Origin: RHKX01 sp046330415
GTDB lineage: Bacteria; Actinomycetota; Thermoleophilia; Solirubrobacterales; 70-9
Direction: 5' to 3'
Assembly (NCBI GenBank): GCA_046330415.1
Contig: JAXLSW010000007.1
Coordinates: 1-64,000, forward strand
Length of the DNA stretch: 64,000 nucleotides
Shown in pieces: positions 1 through 7,932 of this stretch (position 1 is the first letter of the stretch; each line of letters opens with the position of its first letter). A model generated the notes under the pieces. The model had not been told where the DNA came from and did not search any database. It worked only from the letters and a program-made list of their open reading frames with translations. Made by a program: the position numbers and the translations under genes.

Positions 1-12
1 TTCGCGGCGTGT

Positions 13-115
13 CGTGCGCGTGCATGCGCGTATATGCGCACCCGCGCATGTTGCGCGTATGACGCTGTTGCACATTGTGCGCAACGCCTACTAGCGTGCA
101 ACGACTATCTGTTGC
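13..115. promoter_or_regulatory. upstream region of the AbiE-like pair with alternating purine-pyrimidine tract and GTTGC/GCAAC inverted repeats
   Basis: Positions 13-41 are an unbroken 29-nt alternating pyrimidine-purine run, a composition that favours Z-DNA. Downstream are GTTGC (67-71) and GCAAC (81-85) flanking the perfect palindrome GCACATTGTGC (70-80), then GCAAC (98-102) and GTTGC (111-115). Repeated dyads just before a gene encoding an HTH protein suggest an autoregulatory operator. The role is inferred; only the symmetry is directly visible. Confidence 0.4.
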
Positions 116-184
116 CATGGCTTTCCCAAGGCCCAAGGTGCCTATCCCAGAATCGCTGTTGCGTGTGCGACACTGTTCCTCGCT

Positions 185-1282
185 ATGGAAAACGTCTCGA
201 GAAGCAGCGCAGCACCCGCAGGCGAAATGCAGCGTGAGAGCGACCTCATTCCGATGCTGGAGAGCACCGTGCGACAGCGCCTGCCGAGAGCGTGGCGTGT
301 CAGCACGGACCTGGCTCCCCGTGCGACGGGCTGGGGGGCGGACGCGGTCCTCACCGTGGCTGGACCGGATGGGACAAGAGCGACCTGCCTGGTCGAGGCG
401 AAACTGAGTCTCGAGCCGCGGACGATCGCTTCAAGCCTCAAGCGGATCAACCAGGCATCGCTCGACCTGTCGTCCGACGCCGGACAGCGCGGGGCACCGA
501 TGTTCGTGTCTCGTTTCGTGTCGAGGGGGGTCCGGGACCTACTCACCGACGAGGGTTGCAACTACGCGGACGCGACCGGCAATCTGAGGCTGGAGCTGCC
601 CGCGCCTGCGGTCTTCCTCTTCAGCGAGGGTGCGAAGACGAACCCCTGGCGAGAGGAGACCCGTGGCGTCCGGTCGCTGCGGGGACGGAAGACGGCTCGC
701 ATCATTCGTGCTCTCTGCGATCTCGGTCCTCCATTCGGAGTCCGCGAGTTGGCCGAGCTGGCCGCCGTCGCTCCCGGGACCGTCTCCCGCACCGCTGAGC
801 TGCTTGACAAGGAAGCGCTGGTCGAACGCGACGATGCTGGGCGGATCATCCGGGTCTCTCGCTCGGAGTTGATCCGTCGATGGGCGCTCGATTTCCGCTT
901 CCAGAAGCAGAACGAGATCGTCCGCTACCTGGAGCCTCGAGAGCTCACAACGGTCCTGGACAAGCTGCGGGCTCGCGGAAGTGACTACGCGATCACGGGG
1001 TCGTACGCGGCGAACGCCATCGCGCCGTATGCCGACCCTCGGCTCCTGGTCGTCTACACCAAGGATGTGGCTGCACTCGAGGGGGACCTCGCCCTTCGGC
1101 GAGCCGAGCGCTCCAGCAACGTCTGGCTGGCTTCCGCTCCCGACGACCTCCCACTGACCCGGACATGGGCCGAGGATGGTCTTCGCTACGCAGCTCTCAG
1201 CCAGGTTGGGTGCGACCTCATGGACATGCCCGGCCGCTCGCCCGAGGAAGCGGAGGCACTCCTCCGGCACGCCGATGTCTGA
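185..1282 (+). CDS. AbiEi-like antitoxin/regulator with PD-(D/E)XK-like N-terminal domain and winged HTH
   Basis: 365 residues. The N-terminal 140 residues look like a PD-(D/E)XK-fold domain: an Asp near 53 in GADAVL, E71-x-K73 in CLVEAKLS, then a Y-A-D-x-x-GN block (127-133) like the GI(N/Y)YxDxxGN motif I associate with type IV AbiEi-family antitoxins. Residues about 165-215 form a helix-turn-helix (FGVRELAELAAVAPGTVSRT). The C-terminal part is unassigned. The stop overlaps the start of the nucleotidyltransferase gene by 8 bp, the usual antitoxin-toxin arrangement. Family knowledge suggests it represses the operon and neutralises the downstream toxin. No signal peptide or membrane segment is seen. 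It could also be a stand-alone HTH regulator. Confidence 0.6.
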   Translation: MENVSRSSAAPAGEMQRESDLIPMLESTVRQRLPRAWRVSTDLAPRATGWGADAVLTVAGPDGTRATCLVEAKLSLEPRTIASSLKRINQASLDLSSDAGQRGAPMFVSRFVSRGVRDLLTDEGCNYADATGNLRLELPAPAVFLFSEGAKTNPWREETRGVRSLRGRKTARIIRALCDLGPPFGVRELAELAAVAPGTVSRTAELLDKEALVERDDAGRIIRVSRSELIRRWALDFRFQKQNEIVRYLEPRELTTVLDKLRARGSDYAITGSYAANAIAPYADPRLLVVYTKDVAALEGDLALRRAERSSNVWLASAPDDLPLTRTWAEDGLRYAALSQVGCDLMDMPGRSPEEAEALLRHADV

Positions 1283-2102
1283 GATCAGTCCCACCTACAT
1301 CGCAGCACGCCGCGCTCTGCTGGATGCGCTGGACGCGCTCGCCGACCACCTCCACGCATTGATCCTCGTCGGTGCTCAGGCGATCTACCTCCACACCGGC
1401 GATACGGACGAGGCGGTCGCGCCCTTGACGATCGACGGGGACATGGCGGTGGATCCGGACTTGCTCGGAGATGACCCGAAACTGGAGGACGCTCTCGGCG
1501 AGGCCGGCTTTGCCCTCGGAGAGAGTCGCGATCCGGGGAAGTGGTTCAACTCGAAGGAGGTCGAGGTAGATCTACTCGTACCCGCCTCGGTTGCTCTGGG
1601 TGGGGGCACGCGCAGCGTGGAGCTTCCACCTCACTCGTCGCGAACCACCCGCAGGGCGCAGGGGTTGGAGGGCGTGCTCGTCGACAAGGCACCGTTTCGG
1701 CTCGCAGCATTGGAGTCCGGCGACGATCGCGCATTCGAGATCGCCGTTGCCGGCCGGCGGCGCTCCTGGTTTCGAAGCTCCACAAGGTCCACGAGCGGGT
1801 CGCGGACGGTGGCCGCAGGGTCAAGTAGACAGCCACGACATCTACCGACTGCTGCTGCACGTAGAGCCGGCGATTGTCGAGGCTGGGTTTGCGCTGCTTC
1901 TCGCCACCGAGGTCAGCCGAGAGCCTGCACGCGTGGCCCTCGGCTACCTGCGAGAGCTATTCGGCACCGGGGACTCGCCGGGCTCGAGGATGGCGGCGAA
2001 ACGGCTGCGGGGTGGCGGGCGATCCGCTGGGTGTCGCCGACCGTGCATCCGGTGTTGGCCCTGGACCTCCTTGACGCCGTGGAGAAGGGCCACGCCGACT
2101 GA
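1275..2102 (+). pseudogene. AbiEii-like nucleotidyltransferase toxin, reading frame broken by indels
   Basis: ATG start inside the end of the AbiEi-like gene. The first 160 codons read well and contain a minimal-nucleotidyltransferase signature, VGAQAIYLHTG followed by LTIDGDMAVDP, typical of AbiEii/AbiGii toxins that transfer nucleotides to tRNA or other targets. Near 1750-1760 one base is missing: LLVSKLHKVHERVADGG continues in another frame. At 1826-1832 a further 4 nt are lost relative to the second copy downstream, and the frame returns to the original by the end (LLDAVEKGHAD). The small indels resemble sequencing error, but a decayed toxin is also possible. An intact gene would encode about 275 residues. 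Confidence 0.6.
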
Positions 2103-2166
2103 GCGGGTGGGGATCCGGGATCCGGACGTGGGGTTACGGCCGGAGAGGGCACCCGGGCGGTCTAGG
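1781..2166. repeat. 386-bp direct repeat, copy A (toxin 3' end plus spacer)
   Basis: Nearly identical to 2777-3166, beginning at CACAAGGTCCACGAG and ending at TCTAGG. The copies differ by a few 1-6 nt indels, mostly in G or C runs, and very few substitutions. The repeat covers the last ~105 codons of the nucleotidyltransferase gene and its downstream spacer. Homology stops exactly at TCTAGG, immediately before the IS481 end. Confidence 0.9.
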
Positions 2167-2776
2167 TGTAAGACCCGACCACGTTGTTCAGCTCGGCGAG
2201 CCGAGCCCTGGGCGGCTTCTTGGCCAGAGAGCCGTGTGGTCTTCGCCAGTTATATCCCGAGCCATCCACCGAGCGCCGCGGTCCGCTCCGCCGAGCTCGA
2301 GTAGATCGCCCTGTAGGCCCAGCCGCCGAGCATCGTGCGGATGAAGCGCTCGGCCTTGCCGTTGGTGCGGGGCCGGTAGGGCCGGGTGCATGCGGCGCAG
2401 GCCCATCCGGCAGGCGATCGCATGGGCGATCGAGACGTAGGCGGGGCCGTTGTCGGTCATCAGCTCCGGAGACCTCGACCCCGTGACGGCGGTAGTGCGG
2501 GCGATCGCCCGGCGCAGGAAGCCGATCGCCGTCGCCTTCTCGTCTGCGAGCACCTCGACGTAGGCGAGGCGGGTGGCGTCATCGACGCAGACGTGGACGA
2601 ACTCCCAGCCCGCCCCGCGTGAGCGCCGGCCCGGGCCGCGGTTGCCGTCGACGCGATGGCCAGGGCCTCGCTCGCCGATCCGGCCGAGCTTCTTGACGTC
2701 GATGTGGATCAGATCGCCGGGGCGGGAGCGCTCGTAGCGGTTCGGAGGCTCGATCGGCTCCAGGCGGCTGAGCTTG
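2167..2776 (-). mobile_element. IS481-family insertion sequence, 3' part of the transposase gene with one terminus
   Basis: Read leftward, this encodes the catalytic part of an IS481-like transposase: YERSRPGDLIHIDVKKLGRI (first DDE Asp region), VDDATRLAYVEV (second) and TDNGPAY, then in a shifted frame RPRTNGKAERFIRTML, RYNWRRPHGSLAKKPP and a C-terminus NNVVGSYT. The N-terminal half and the other terminus are absent; sequence switches to toxin repeat copy B at 2777. The element end reads TGTAAGACCC directly after TCTAGG, which matches the NCTAGN target known for Bordetella IS481. The transposase stop codon is completed by that flanking CTAG. At least two frameshifts; not functional as it stands. 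Confidence 0.85.
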
Positions 2777-3103
2777 CACAAGGTCCACGAGCGGGTCGCG
2801 GACGGTGGCCGCAGGGTCAAGGCGAAGGACAGCCACGACATCTACCGACTGCTGCTGCACGTAGAGCCGGCGATTGTCGAGGCTGGGTTTGCGCTGCTTC
2901 TCGCCACCGAGGTCAGCCGAGAGCCTGCACGCGTGGCCCTCGGCTACCTGCGAGAGCTATTCGGCACCGGGGACTCGCCGGGCTCGAGGATGGCGGCGGA
3001 AACGGTTGCGGGGGTGGCGGGCGATCCGCTGGGTGTCGCCGACCGTGCATCCGTGTTGGCCCTGGACCTCCTTGACGCCGTGGAGAAGGGCCACGCCGAC
3101 TGA
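2777..3103 (+). pseudogene. duplicated C-terminal fragment of the AbiEii-like toxin
   Basis: An open frame of about 108 codons (HKVHERVADGGRRVKAKDSH to LLDAVEKGHAD) that restores the sequence broken in copy A, so it shows the true C-terminus of the toxin. It has no start or nucleotidyltransferase motif of its own. It is either a real partial duplication around the IS481 fragment or an assembly join between IS-bearing and IS-free versions of the locus. Confidence 0.75.
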
Positions 3104-3166
3104 GCGGGTGGGGGATCCGGGATCCGGACGTGGGGTTACGGCCGGAGAGGCTCCGGGCGGTCTAGG
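2777..3166. repeat. 390-bp direct repeat, copy B
   Basis: Second copy of the toxin 3' end and spacer. It starts inside what should be IS481 transposase sequence, sharing only the short CACAAGG-like junction, and ends at TCTAGG, which here also supplies the stop codon of livM. Copy B keeps an open frame where copy A is broken. Confidence 0.9.
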
Positions 3167-4286
3167 CGGGGTCGGCCTTCGGCGCCGGATCAGGGCTCGG
3201 CGCCGGGGCCTCCCCGCGTGGCTGCTCGCTCGGCTCCTCGGGATTCGCCCCGCCGTCGCCCCCACCCCAGCGCCAGCGGAACTCGCGGCCGCGCATGATG
3301 CCGTCGCGGCGGAAGACGAGGACGAGGAGGATGAAGAGGGCGAGCGCTGTGTCGCTGAGGCCGTCGCGGCCGTTGAAGTCGACGGGACCGAGGGTGAAGC
3401 CGTCCTCGACCCCGTTGAGCCAGAAGCTCAGCACCGAGACGACGACCGCGCCGACCACCGCTCCCGCCAGCGACTTCTGGCCGCCGACGACGAGCATCGC
3501 GATCGTCAGGAACGTGATGTGCAGGTAGAAGGCGCTGGGGGTGAAGGCGCCCTGGAACTGCGCGTAGAGGAAGCCGCCGATGCCGATCAGGAAGGCGCTG
3601 AGGAGGAAGGCCCAGGCGCGCTCACGGGGGATCGAGATGCCGGCGGCGCGGGCGGCGAACTCGTCCTCGCGCGCGGCGCGCAACCGCAACCCGGTGTTGG
3701 AGCGCTGGTGAGCGAAGGCGAGGGCGATCGCCACGATCGCCCAGGCGAGGGCATTCCAGATGGTGGTGTCGGTGGGGACGCCGATCATCGTCTGGCTGCC
3801 GCGGGTGACCGCGTCCCAGTTGATCGCCACCTGGTAGACGATCACGAGCACCGCGAACATCGCGAGGGACGCGGCGAGGCCCGAGAGCCGGACGATCGGG
3901 ACGACGATGATGCAGCCGAAGAGCAGGGCCGCGCCGCCGGCGATCAGCGCCGCGGGGATCCCCGAGAAGCTCGCGTCGGCGAGGAACGCCGGCAGGTCGG
4001 GAAGCAGGAAGCCCTTCTGGACGAGCGGGATCGTGATCAGCGCCGTCGTGTAGGCGCCGATGGTCATGAAGCTCATCTGGCCGAAGGAGAGGACGCCGGA
4101 GTTGCCGACGAACGCGTAGAGCCCGACGACGAGGACGACGTTGATCAGCACCTCGATCGTGTGGCGCTGGTTGACGAGCGAGAGGTTGGAGCCGATCGAG
4201 GCGACGACGATCACGATCGCGACCAGCGCGAGCAGCGGCCAGGCCGCGTGCATGATCCGGTTGAAGCGCTCCGCCATCGCCCTCAC
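3162..4286 (-). CDS. livM: branched-chain amino acid-type ABC transporter permease LivM
   Basis: 374-residue multi-pass inner membrane protein of the LivM/BPD_transp_2 family, with the conserved GNSGVLSFGQMSFMTIGAYT segment near residue 60 and long hydrophobic helices. It would pair with LivH to form the translocation pore of a high-affinity importer. A GTG start overlaps the livH stop by 4 bp (GTGA); an ATG three codons in is an alternative. The last ~40 residues are a Pro/Ala/Glu-rich tail not needed for transport. The stop codon lies in the TCTAGG that bounds the upstream repeat. Last gene of the leftward operon. Confidence 0.9.
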   Translation of the reverse strand: MRAMAERFNRIMHAAWPLLALVAIVIVVASIGSNLSLVNQRHTIEVLINVVLVVGLYAFVGNSGVLSFGQMSFMTIGAYTTALITIPLVQKGFLLPDLPAFLADASFSGIPAALIAGGAALLFGCIIVVPIVRLSGLAASLAMFAVLVIVYQVAINWDAVTRGSQTMIGVPTDTTIWNALAWAIVAIALAFAHQRSNTGLRLRAAREDEFAARAAGISIPRERAWAFLLSAFLIGIGGFLYAQFQGAFTPSAFYLHITFLTIAMLVVGGQKSLAGAVVGAVVVSVLSFWLNGVEDGFTLGPVDFNGRDGLSDTALALFILLVLVFRRDGIMRGREFRWRWGGGDGGANPEEPSEQPRGEAPAPSPDPAPKADPA

Positions 4287-5167
4287 ACCCGCTCGAACAT
4301 GGACTTGACGGCGATCAGGCCCTGCGGGCGCACCAGCAGGACGAGGATCACCCCGGCGTAGACGAAGGCGTCGCGGTAGGGAGCCAGGTCGACGGGCAGC
4401 GTGACCTGCAGGATCACCGAGAGCACCCCGAGGAAGAAGCCGCCGACGGCCGCCGCGTACATCGAGCCGAGGCCGCCGATGATCGTCGCGACGAACGCGA
4501 TCAGGACCGGCGTCGCACCGATGGTCGGGGTCACCGTCCCGCCCTGGGCGACGATCAGGATCGCAGCGATCCCGGCGAAGAGCCCGCTGAGCGCGAAGGC
4601 GATCCCGATCACGAGGTTGGAGCGGACGCCGAGCAGGCGCGCGGTGTCGAAGCTCTCGGCCGCCGCGCGCATCTGGATCCCGATCATCGAGCGCTTGAGG
4701 AAGGTGGCGAGGCCGGCGACGGTCACGGCCATGACGACGATCGTGATCACGTTCAGGCTGGAGAAGCTGACGGAGCCGATCGAGATCGACTCGTTGAAGA
4801 AGCCCGGCAGGGAGATGCCCTTCGCGCGCGAGCCGAAGATCACGGTCGCGATGCTCTGCAGGGCGAAGCTGAGCGCGAAGGAGGTGACGAGCAGGACGGG
4901 CCCGTCGGCACCGCGGAAGGGGCGGAACGCCGCCCGGTCCATCGCCATCGCCGCGAGCATGGCGGCGATCAGGCAGGCGACGAGCTGCAGCGGCCAGGGC
5001 AGGTCGGCCGCCAGGTAGAGGGTGTAGGCGCCGATCATGATCAGCTCGCCGTAGGCGAAGTTGATCAGTCCCATGATCCCGAAGATCAGGGCCACGCCGA
5101 GCGCGAGAAGCGCGTAGAGGCTGCCGAGGCTGACGGCGTCGATGACGTGCTGGATGAACTCGGTCAC
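4283..5167 (-). CDS. livH: branched-chain amino acid-type ABC transporter permease LivH
   Basis: 294 residues, about eight hydrophobic segments, with the LivH-type N-terminus ALGVALIFGIMGLINFAYGE and the FGSRAKGI region. Forms the membrane channel with LivM. GTG start overlapping the preceding livF stop by 4 bp, indicating translational coupling. Full length for the family. The substrate cannot be told from the permease; context suggests an amino-acid-like or amide compound handled by the Hyu enzymes upstream. Confidence 0.9.
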   Translation of the reverse strand: MTEFIQHVIDAVSLGSLYALLALGVALIFGIMGLINFAYGELIMIGAYTLYLAADLPWPLQLVACLIAAMLAAMAMDRAAFRPFRGADGPVLLVTSFALSFALQSIATVIFGSRAKGISLPGFFNESISIGSVSFSSLNVITIVVMAVTVAGLATFLKRSMIGIQMRAAAESFDTARLLGVRSNLVIGIAFALSGLFAGIAAILIVAQGGTVTPTIGATPVLIAFVATIIGGLGSMYAAAVGGFFLGVLSVILQVTLPVDLAPYRDAFVYAGVILVLLVRPQGLIAVKSMFERV

Positions 5168-5870
5168 GGCGCCGCCCCGAAGTAGGAGCTGGTCAGCGCG
5201 TCGGAGCCGCGGAGCTCCTCCCGCGTCCCCTCGAGGACGAGCTTCCCGGCGTTGAGGACGTAGGTGCGGTCGGCGAACTCGGCGGCGCGGACCGCGTTCT
5301 GCTCGACGAGCAGGATCGTCACGCCCTCGTCCCGCAACGAGGCGATCGTCTCGAAGACGACGTCGACGAGCTTGGGGGCGAGCCCGAGCGAGGGCTCGTC
5401 CATGAGCAGGAGCTTGGGGCGACAGAGCAGGGCACGAGCGATCGCGAGCTGCTGCTGCTGGCCGCCCGAGAGGCCGCCGGCCGGGTGGTCGAGCTGCTCG
5501 CGCAGGAACTCGAAGCGCTCGAGCCGCGTTCGATCGCCTCGTCGGCCTCGGGTCGCGGCATCCCCGCCGTCGGCAGCTTCAGGTTCTCGAGGACGGTCAG
5601 CGTCGAGAAGATCTGCCGCCCCTCGGGGACCATCGCGATGCCGCGGCTCACCAGCCGCTCGGTCGCGATACCGGTGATCTCCTCCGAGGCGAGGCTGATC
5701 GTCCCCGAGCGCGGCCGCACGAGGCCGCAGATCGAGGCCAGGGTGGTGGTCTTGCCGGCGCCGTTGGGTCCGACGAGCGCGACCGACTCGCCGTCGCCCA
5801 CCTTCAGCGAGAGGCCGTGGACGACCTCGGTGCGCCCGTAGGCGACGCGGATGTCCTCGACGGTGAGCAT
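5164..5870 (-). pseudogene. livF: ABC transporter ATP-binding protein LivF, one frameshift
   Basis: The N-terminal part reads VALVGPNGAGKTTTLASICG (Walker A) through VPEGRQIFSTLTVLENL and breaks after EADEAIERG. A frame one base off continues with RFEFLREQLDHPAGGLSGGQ (signature motif) and MDEPSLGLAPKLVD (Walker B) to the normal C-terminus. The break is near 5525 in a GG run, where one extra G would restore about 235 residues, the usual LivF length. Most likely a sequencing error in a functional gene. It would energise LivHM together with LivG. Confidence 0.85.
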
Positions 5871-5880
5871 CGGCTCCGGC

Positions 5881-6642
5881 TCAGCTCCCCAGGTAGGCGT
5901 CGATGACGCGCTGATCGGTGCGGATCGCGGCGGGCGGGCCGACGGCGATCACCTTGCCGTAGTCCAGCACGACGATGCTCTCGCACGCCCGCATGATCAG
6001 CGACATGTCGTGGTCGATCAGCAGAACGCCGCAGCCGAGCGCCCCCGGCAGGCCCATGATCACCTCGAGCAGCTCCTCGGTCTCGCCCTCGTTGAGGCCC
6101 GCCGCGGGCTCGTCGAGGAACAGGAACCGCGGCCTCATCGCCATCACCCGCGCCACCTGAAGGCGGCGCTCCTGTCCGGTGGTGAGGTCCGCCGCCCGCG
6201 CCTCCGCCAGCTCGGCGATCCCCAGCGCCCGCAGCGCCTCGGTGGCCCGTTCGCGCGCCTCGAGCCGCTTCACGCCCAGGCCGAGGCTGCTGACCTCGAC
6301 GTTCTCGTAGACGGTCAGATCGCCGAAGGAACGCGAGCCCTGGAAGGTGCGGACGAGCCCGAGCCGCGCTCGCTTCTCCGGGCTCATCTCGGTGACGTCG
6401 ACTCCGTCCGCCTCGACCCTCCCCGCCGTCGGCTCCTCGAAGCCGCTGATCACGTTGACGAAGGTCGTCTTGCCGGCGCCGTTGGGCCCGATGAGGCCGA
6501 CGATCTGGCCGGTGTCGAGCCTGAGGTCGGCGCCGTCGATCGCCTTGACGCCCTCGAAGTGCATCGCGACGCCGGTGGCGGTGAGCACGCCGGAGCCACC
6601 CCGCGGGGGGGTGGCTCCGGTCGGTTCGTCAGTCGTGCTCAT
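5881..6642 (-). CDS. livG: ABC transporter ATP-binding protein LivG
   Basis: 253 residues: Walker A GPNGAGKTTFVN (about residue 52), the LivG-type RTFQGSRSF, signature LTTGQERRLQVARVMAM and Walker B FLFLDEPAAGLN. Cytosolic ATPase partner of LivF. It lacks the long insert between Walker A and signature seen in some LivG, but the length is acceptable. Ten bases separate it from livF. The first ~20 residues are a Thr/Pro/Gly-rich extension, so the real start may be a little inside. Confidence 0.88.
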   Translation of the reverse strand: MSTTDEPTGATPPRGGSGVLTATGVAMHFEGVKAIDGADLRLDTGQIVGLIGPNGAGKTTFVNVISGFEEPTAGRVEADGVDVTEMSPEKRARLGLVRTFQGSRSFGDLTVYENVEVSSLGLGVKRLEARERATEALRALGIAELAEARAADLTTGQERRLQVARVMAMRPRFLFLDEPAAGLNEGETEELLEVIMGLPGALGCGVLLIDHDMSLIMRACESIVVLDYGKVIAVGPPAAIRTDQRVIDAYLGS

Positions 6643-6670
6643 CGTCTCGCTGTGGACCGGCCCGAGCCGA

Positions 6671-7873
6671 TCAGTTGCTCGGGATCGGCACGTCCTCCGG
6701 CGTGTGCTCCTCCAGGAACGACGTCTTGCCGTCCTGGATCTCCATCAGGCGGAGCGTCCGCTTGAGGGTGATGTGGTACTGCTCGTCGAACGTCGTCGGC
6801 AGCAGGAACTGCTCGTCGTCGAACGTCTGCAGCTGATCCGACAGGTCCTGGCCGTCGGTCGAGCCGTCGGCGTCCTCGATCGCCTTCTGGATCGCCTGGA
6901 CCATCGCGTAGCCGGTCAGGAACGCGGAGTTGTCGGGGAGCTTGCCCGTCTTCTCCTTGTAGCGGTCGACCAGCTCGTTGACCTTGTCGTCGGGGTCGTC
7001 GCCGTAGATCGAGGCGTAGGTGGCGTAGTAGACGTCGCTGATGTCCGGCAGCGCCTCCTTCCAGTAGTCGCCGTCGACGTCCTCGTCGGCGAGGATCGGC
7101 GCGTCGATCCCGGCCGCCCGGATCTGCTTCATGGCGCTCGCCTGGCTCGGCATGTAGGAGGCCAGGTAGATCACGTCGGGGTCGGCCGCCTTGATCGCGT
7201 TGATCTGCGACGCGAGCGACTGGTCGCCCTGCTTGAACGTCTCCTGGGCGACGAGGTCACCGCCGAGGTCCTCGTAACGGGTCTCGAAGCCGTAGTTGGA
7301 CTGCTTCGTGAACTCGATCGTGTCGTCGAGCAGCGTTGCCGCCTTCGTGTAGCCCTTGTCCATCGCCCACTCGGCCATCGCAGCACCCTCGGCCGGGGCC
7401 GCGGTCGCCATCGTGAACGCGAGCGGCCCGATGCCCTCGGGGCCGAACGCGGTCGAGCCGGCGCAGGTCGAGAACGCGAGCACGCCCTGGTCCTGGGCGA
7501 CGATCGCCGCCGGGGAGCCCTGGTCGAAGTCGCAGCTCGTGACGACGATGTCGGCGCCCTGGCCGAGCACGTCGGTAGCTGCGTCACCGGAGAGCTCCGG
7601 CTTCGACTTCGTGTCGGCGGAGACCATCTCGACCTGGCGGCCGTCGATCCCCCCGTCGGCGTTGACGTCGTCCATCGCGAACTGGGCGGCGGTACGGGCC
7701 GGGTCGTCGAACGGGGCCATGAAGCCGGTCTCGCCGATGGCGAAGCCGAGCGTCAGGGGCTCGTCGGAGGATGCGGCGCTGGAATCGGACGTCTCGTCAC
7801 CCGATCCCGAACCGCAGGCAGCCAGAAACAGCGCCAGCAGCAATGCCGCAAGCGCCGAGCTGATGCGCATCAT
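6671..7873 (-). CDS. livK: Liv-type periplasmic/lipoprotein substrate-binding protein
   Basis: 400 residues with a lipoprotein signal, MMRISSALAALLLALFLAAC, whose Cys would be lipidated, then a Ser/Asp linker and a type I periplasmic-binding fold (Peripla_BP_6): LTLGFAIGETGFMAPFDDP, DVIYLASYMPSQA, ILADEDVDG. Start chosen at the ATG-ATG pair because GGAAGGA sits 4-5 nt upstream; a longer upstream reading frame exists but is not coding. It captures the substrate for LivHMGF. First transporter gene after hyuB, about 60 nt away, so probably cotranscribed. Confidence 0.9.
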   Translation of the reverse strand: MMRISSALAALLLALFLAACGSGSGDETSDSSAASSDEPLTLGFAIGETGFMAPFDDPARTAAQFAMDDVNADGGIDGRQVEMVSADTKSKPELSGDAATDVLGQGADIVVTSCDFDQGSPAAIVAQDQGVLAFSTCAGSTAFGPEGIGPLAFTMATAAPAEGAAMAEWAMDKGYTKAATLLDDTIEFTKQSNYGFETRYEDLGGDLVAQETFKQGDQSLASQINAIKAADPDVIYLASYMPSQASAMKQIRAAGIDAPILADEDVDGDYWKEALPDISDVYYATYASIYGDDPDDKVNELVDRYKEKTGKLPDNSAFLTGYAMVQAIQKAIEDADGSTDGQDLSDQLQTFDDEQFLLPTTFDEQYHITLKRTLRLMEIQDGKTSFLEEHTPEDVPIPSN

Positions 7874-7932
7874 GTGGTCCTTCCTTCCGCCGGAAGCCTC
7901 CACCGGCTGGTGTCTGTCATCGGTCCTTCGTC

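Noticed and set aside
3295..4361. Long plus-strand open frames rich in Glu/Asp/Arg opposite livM
   Set aside because: They are antisense to a clear LivM permease. Low-complexity composition is typical of the opposite strand of GC-rich genes.
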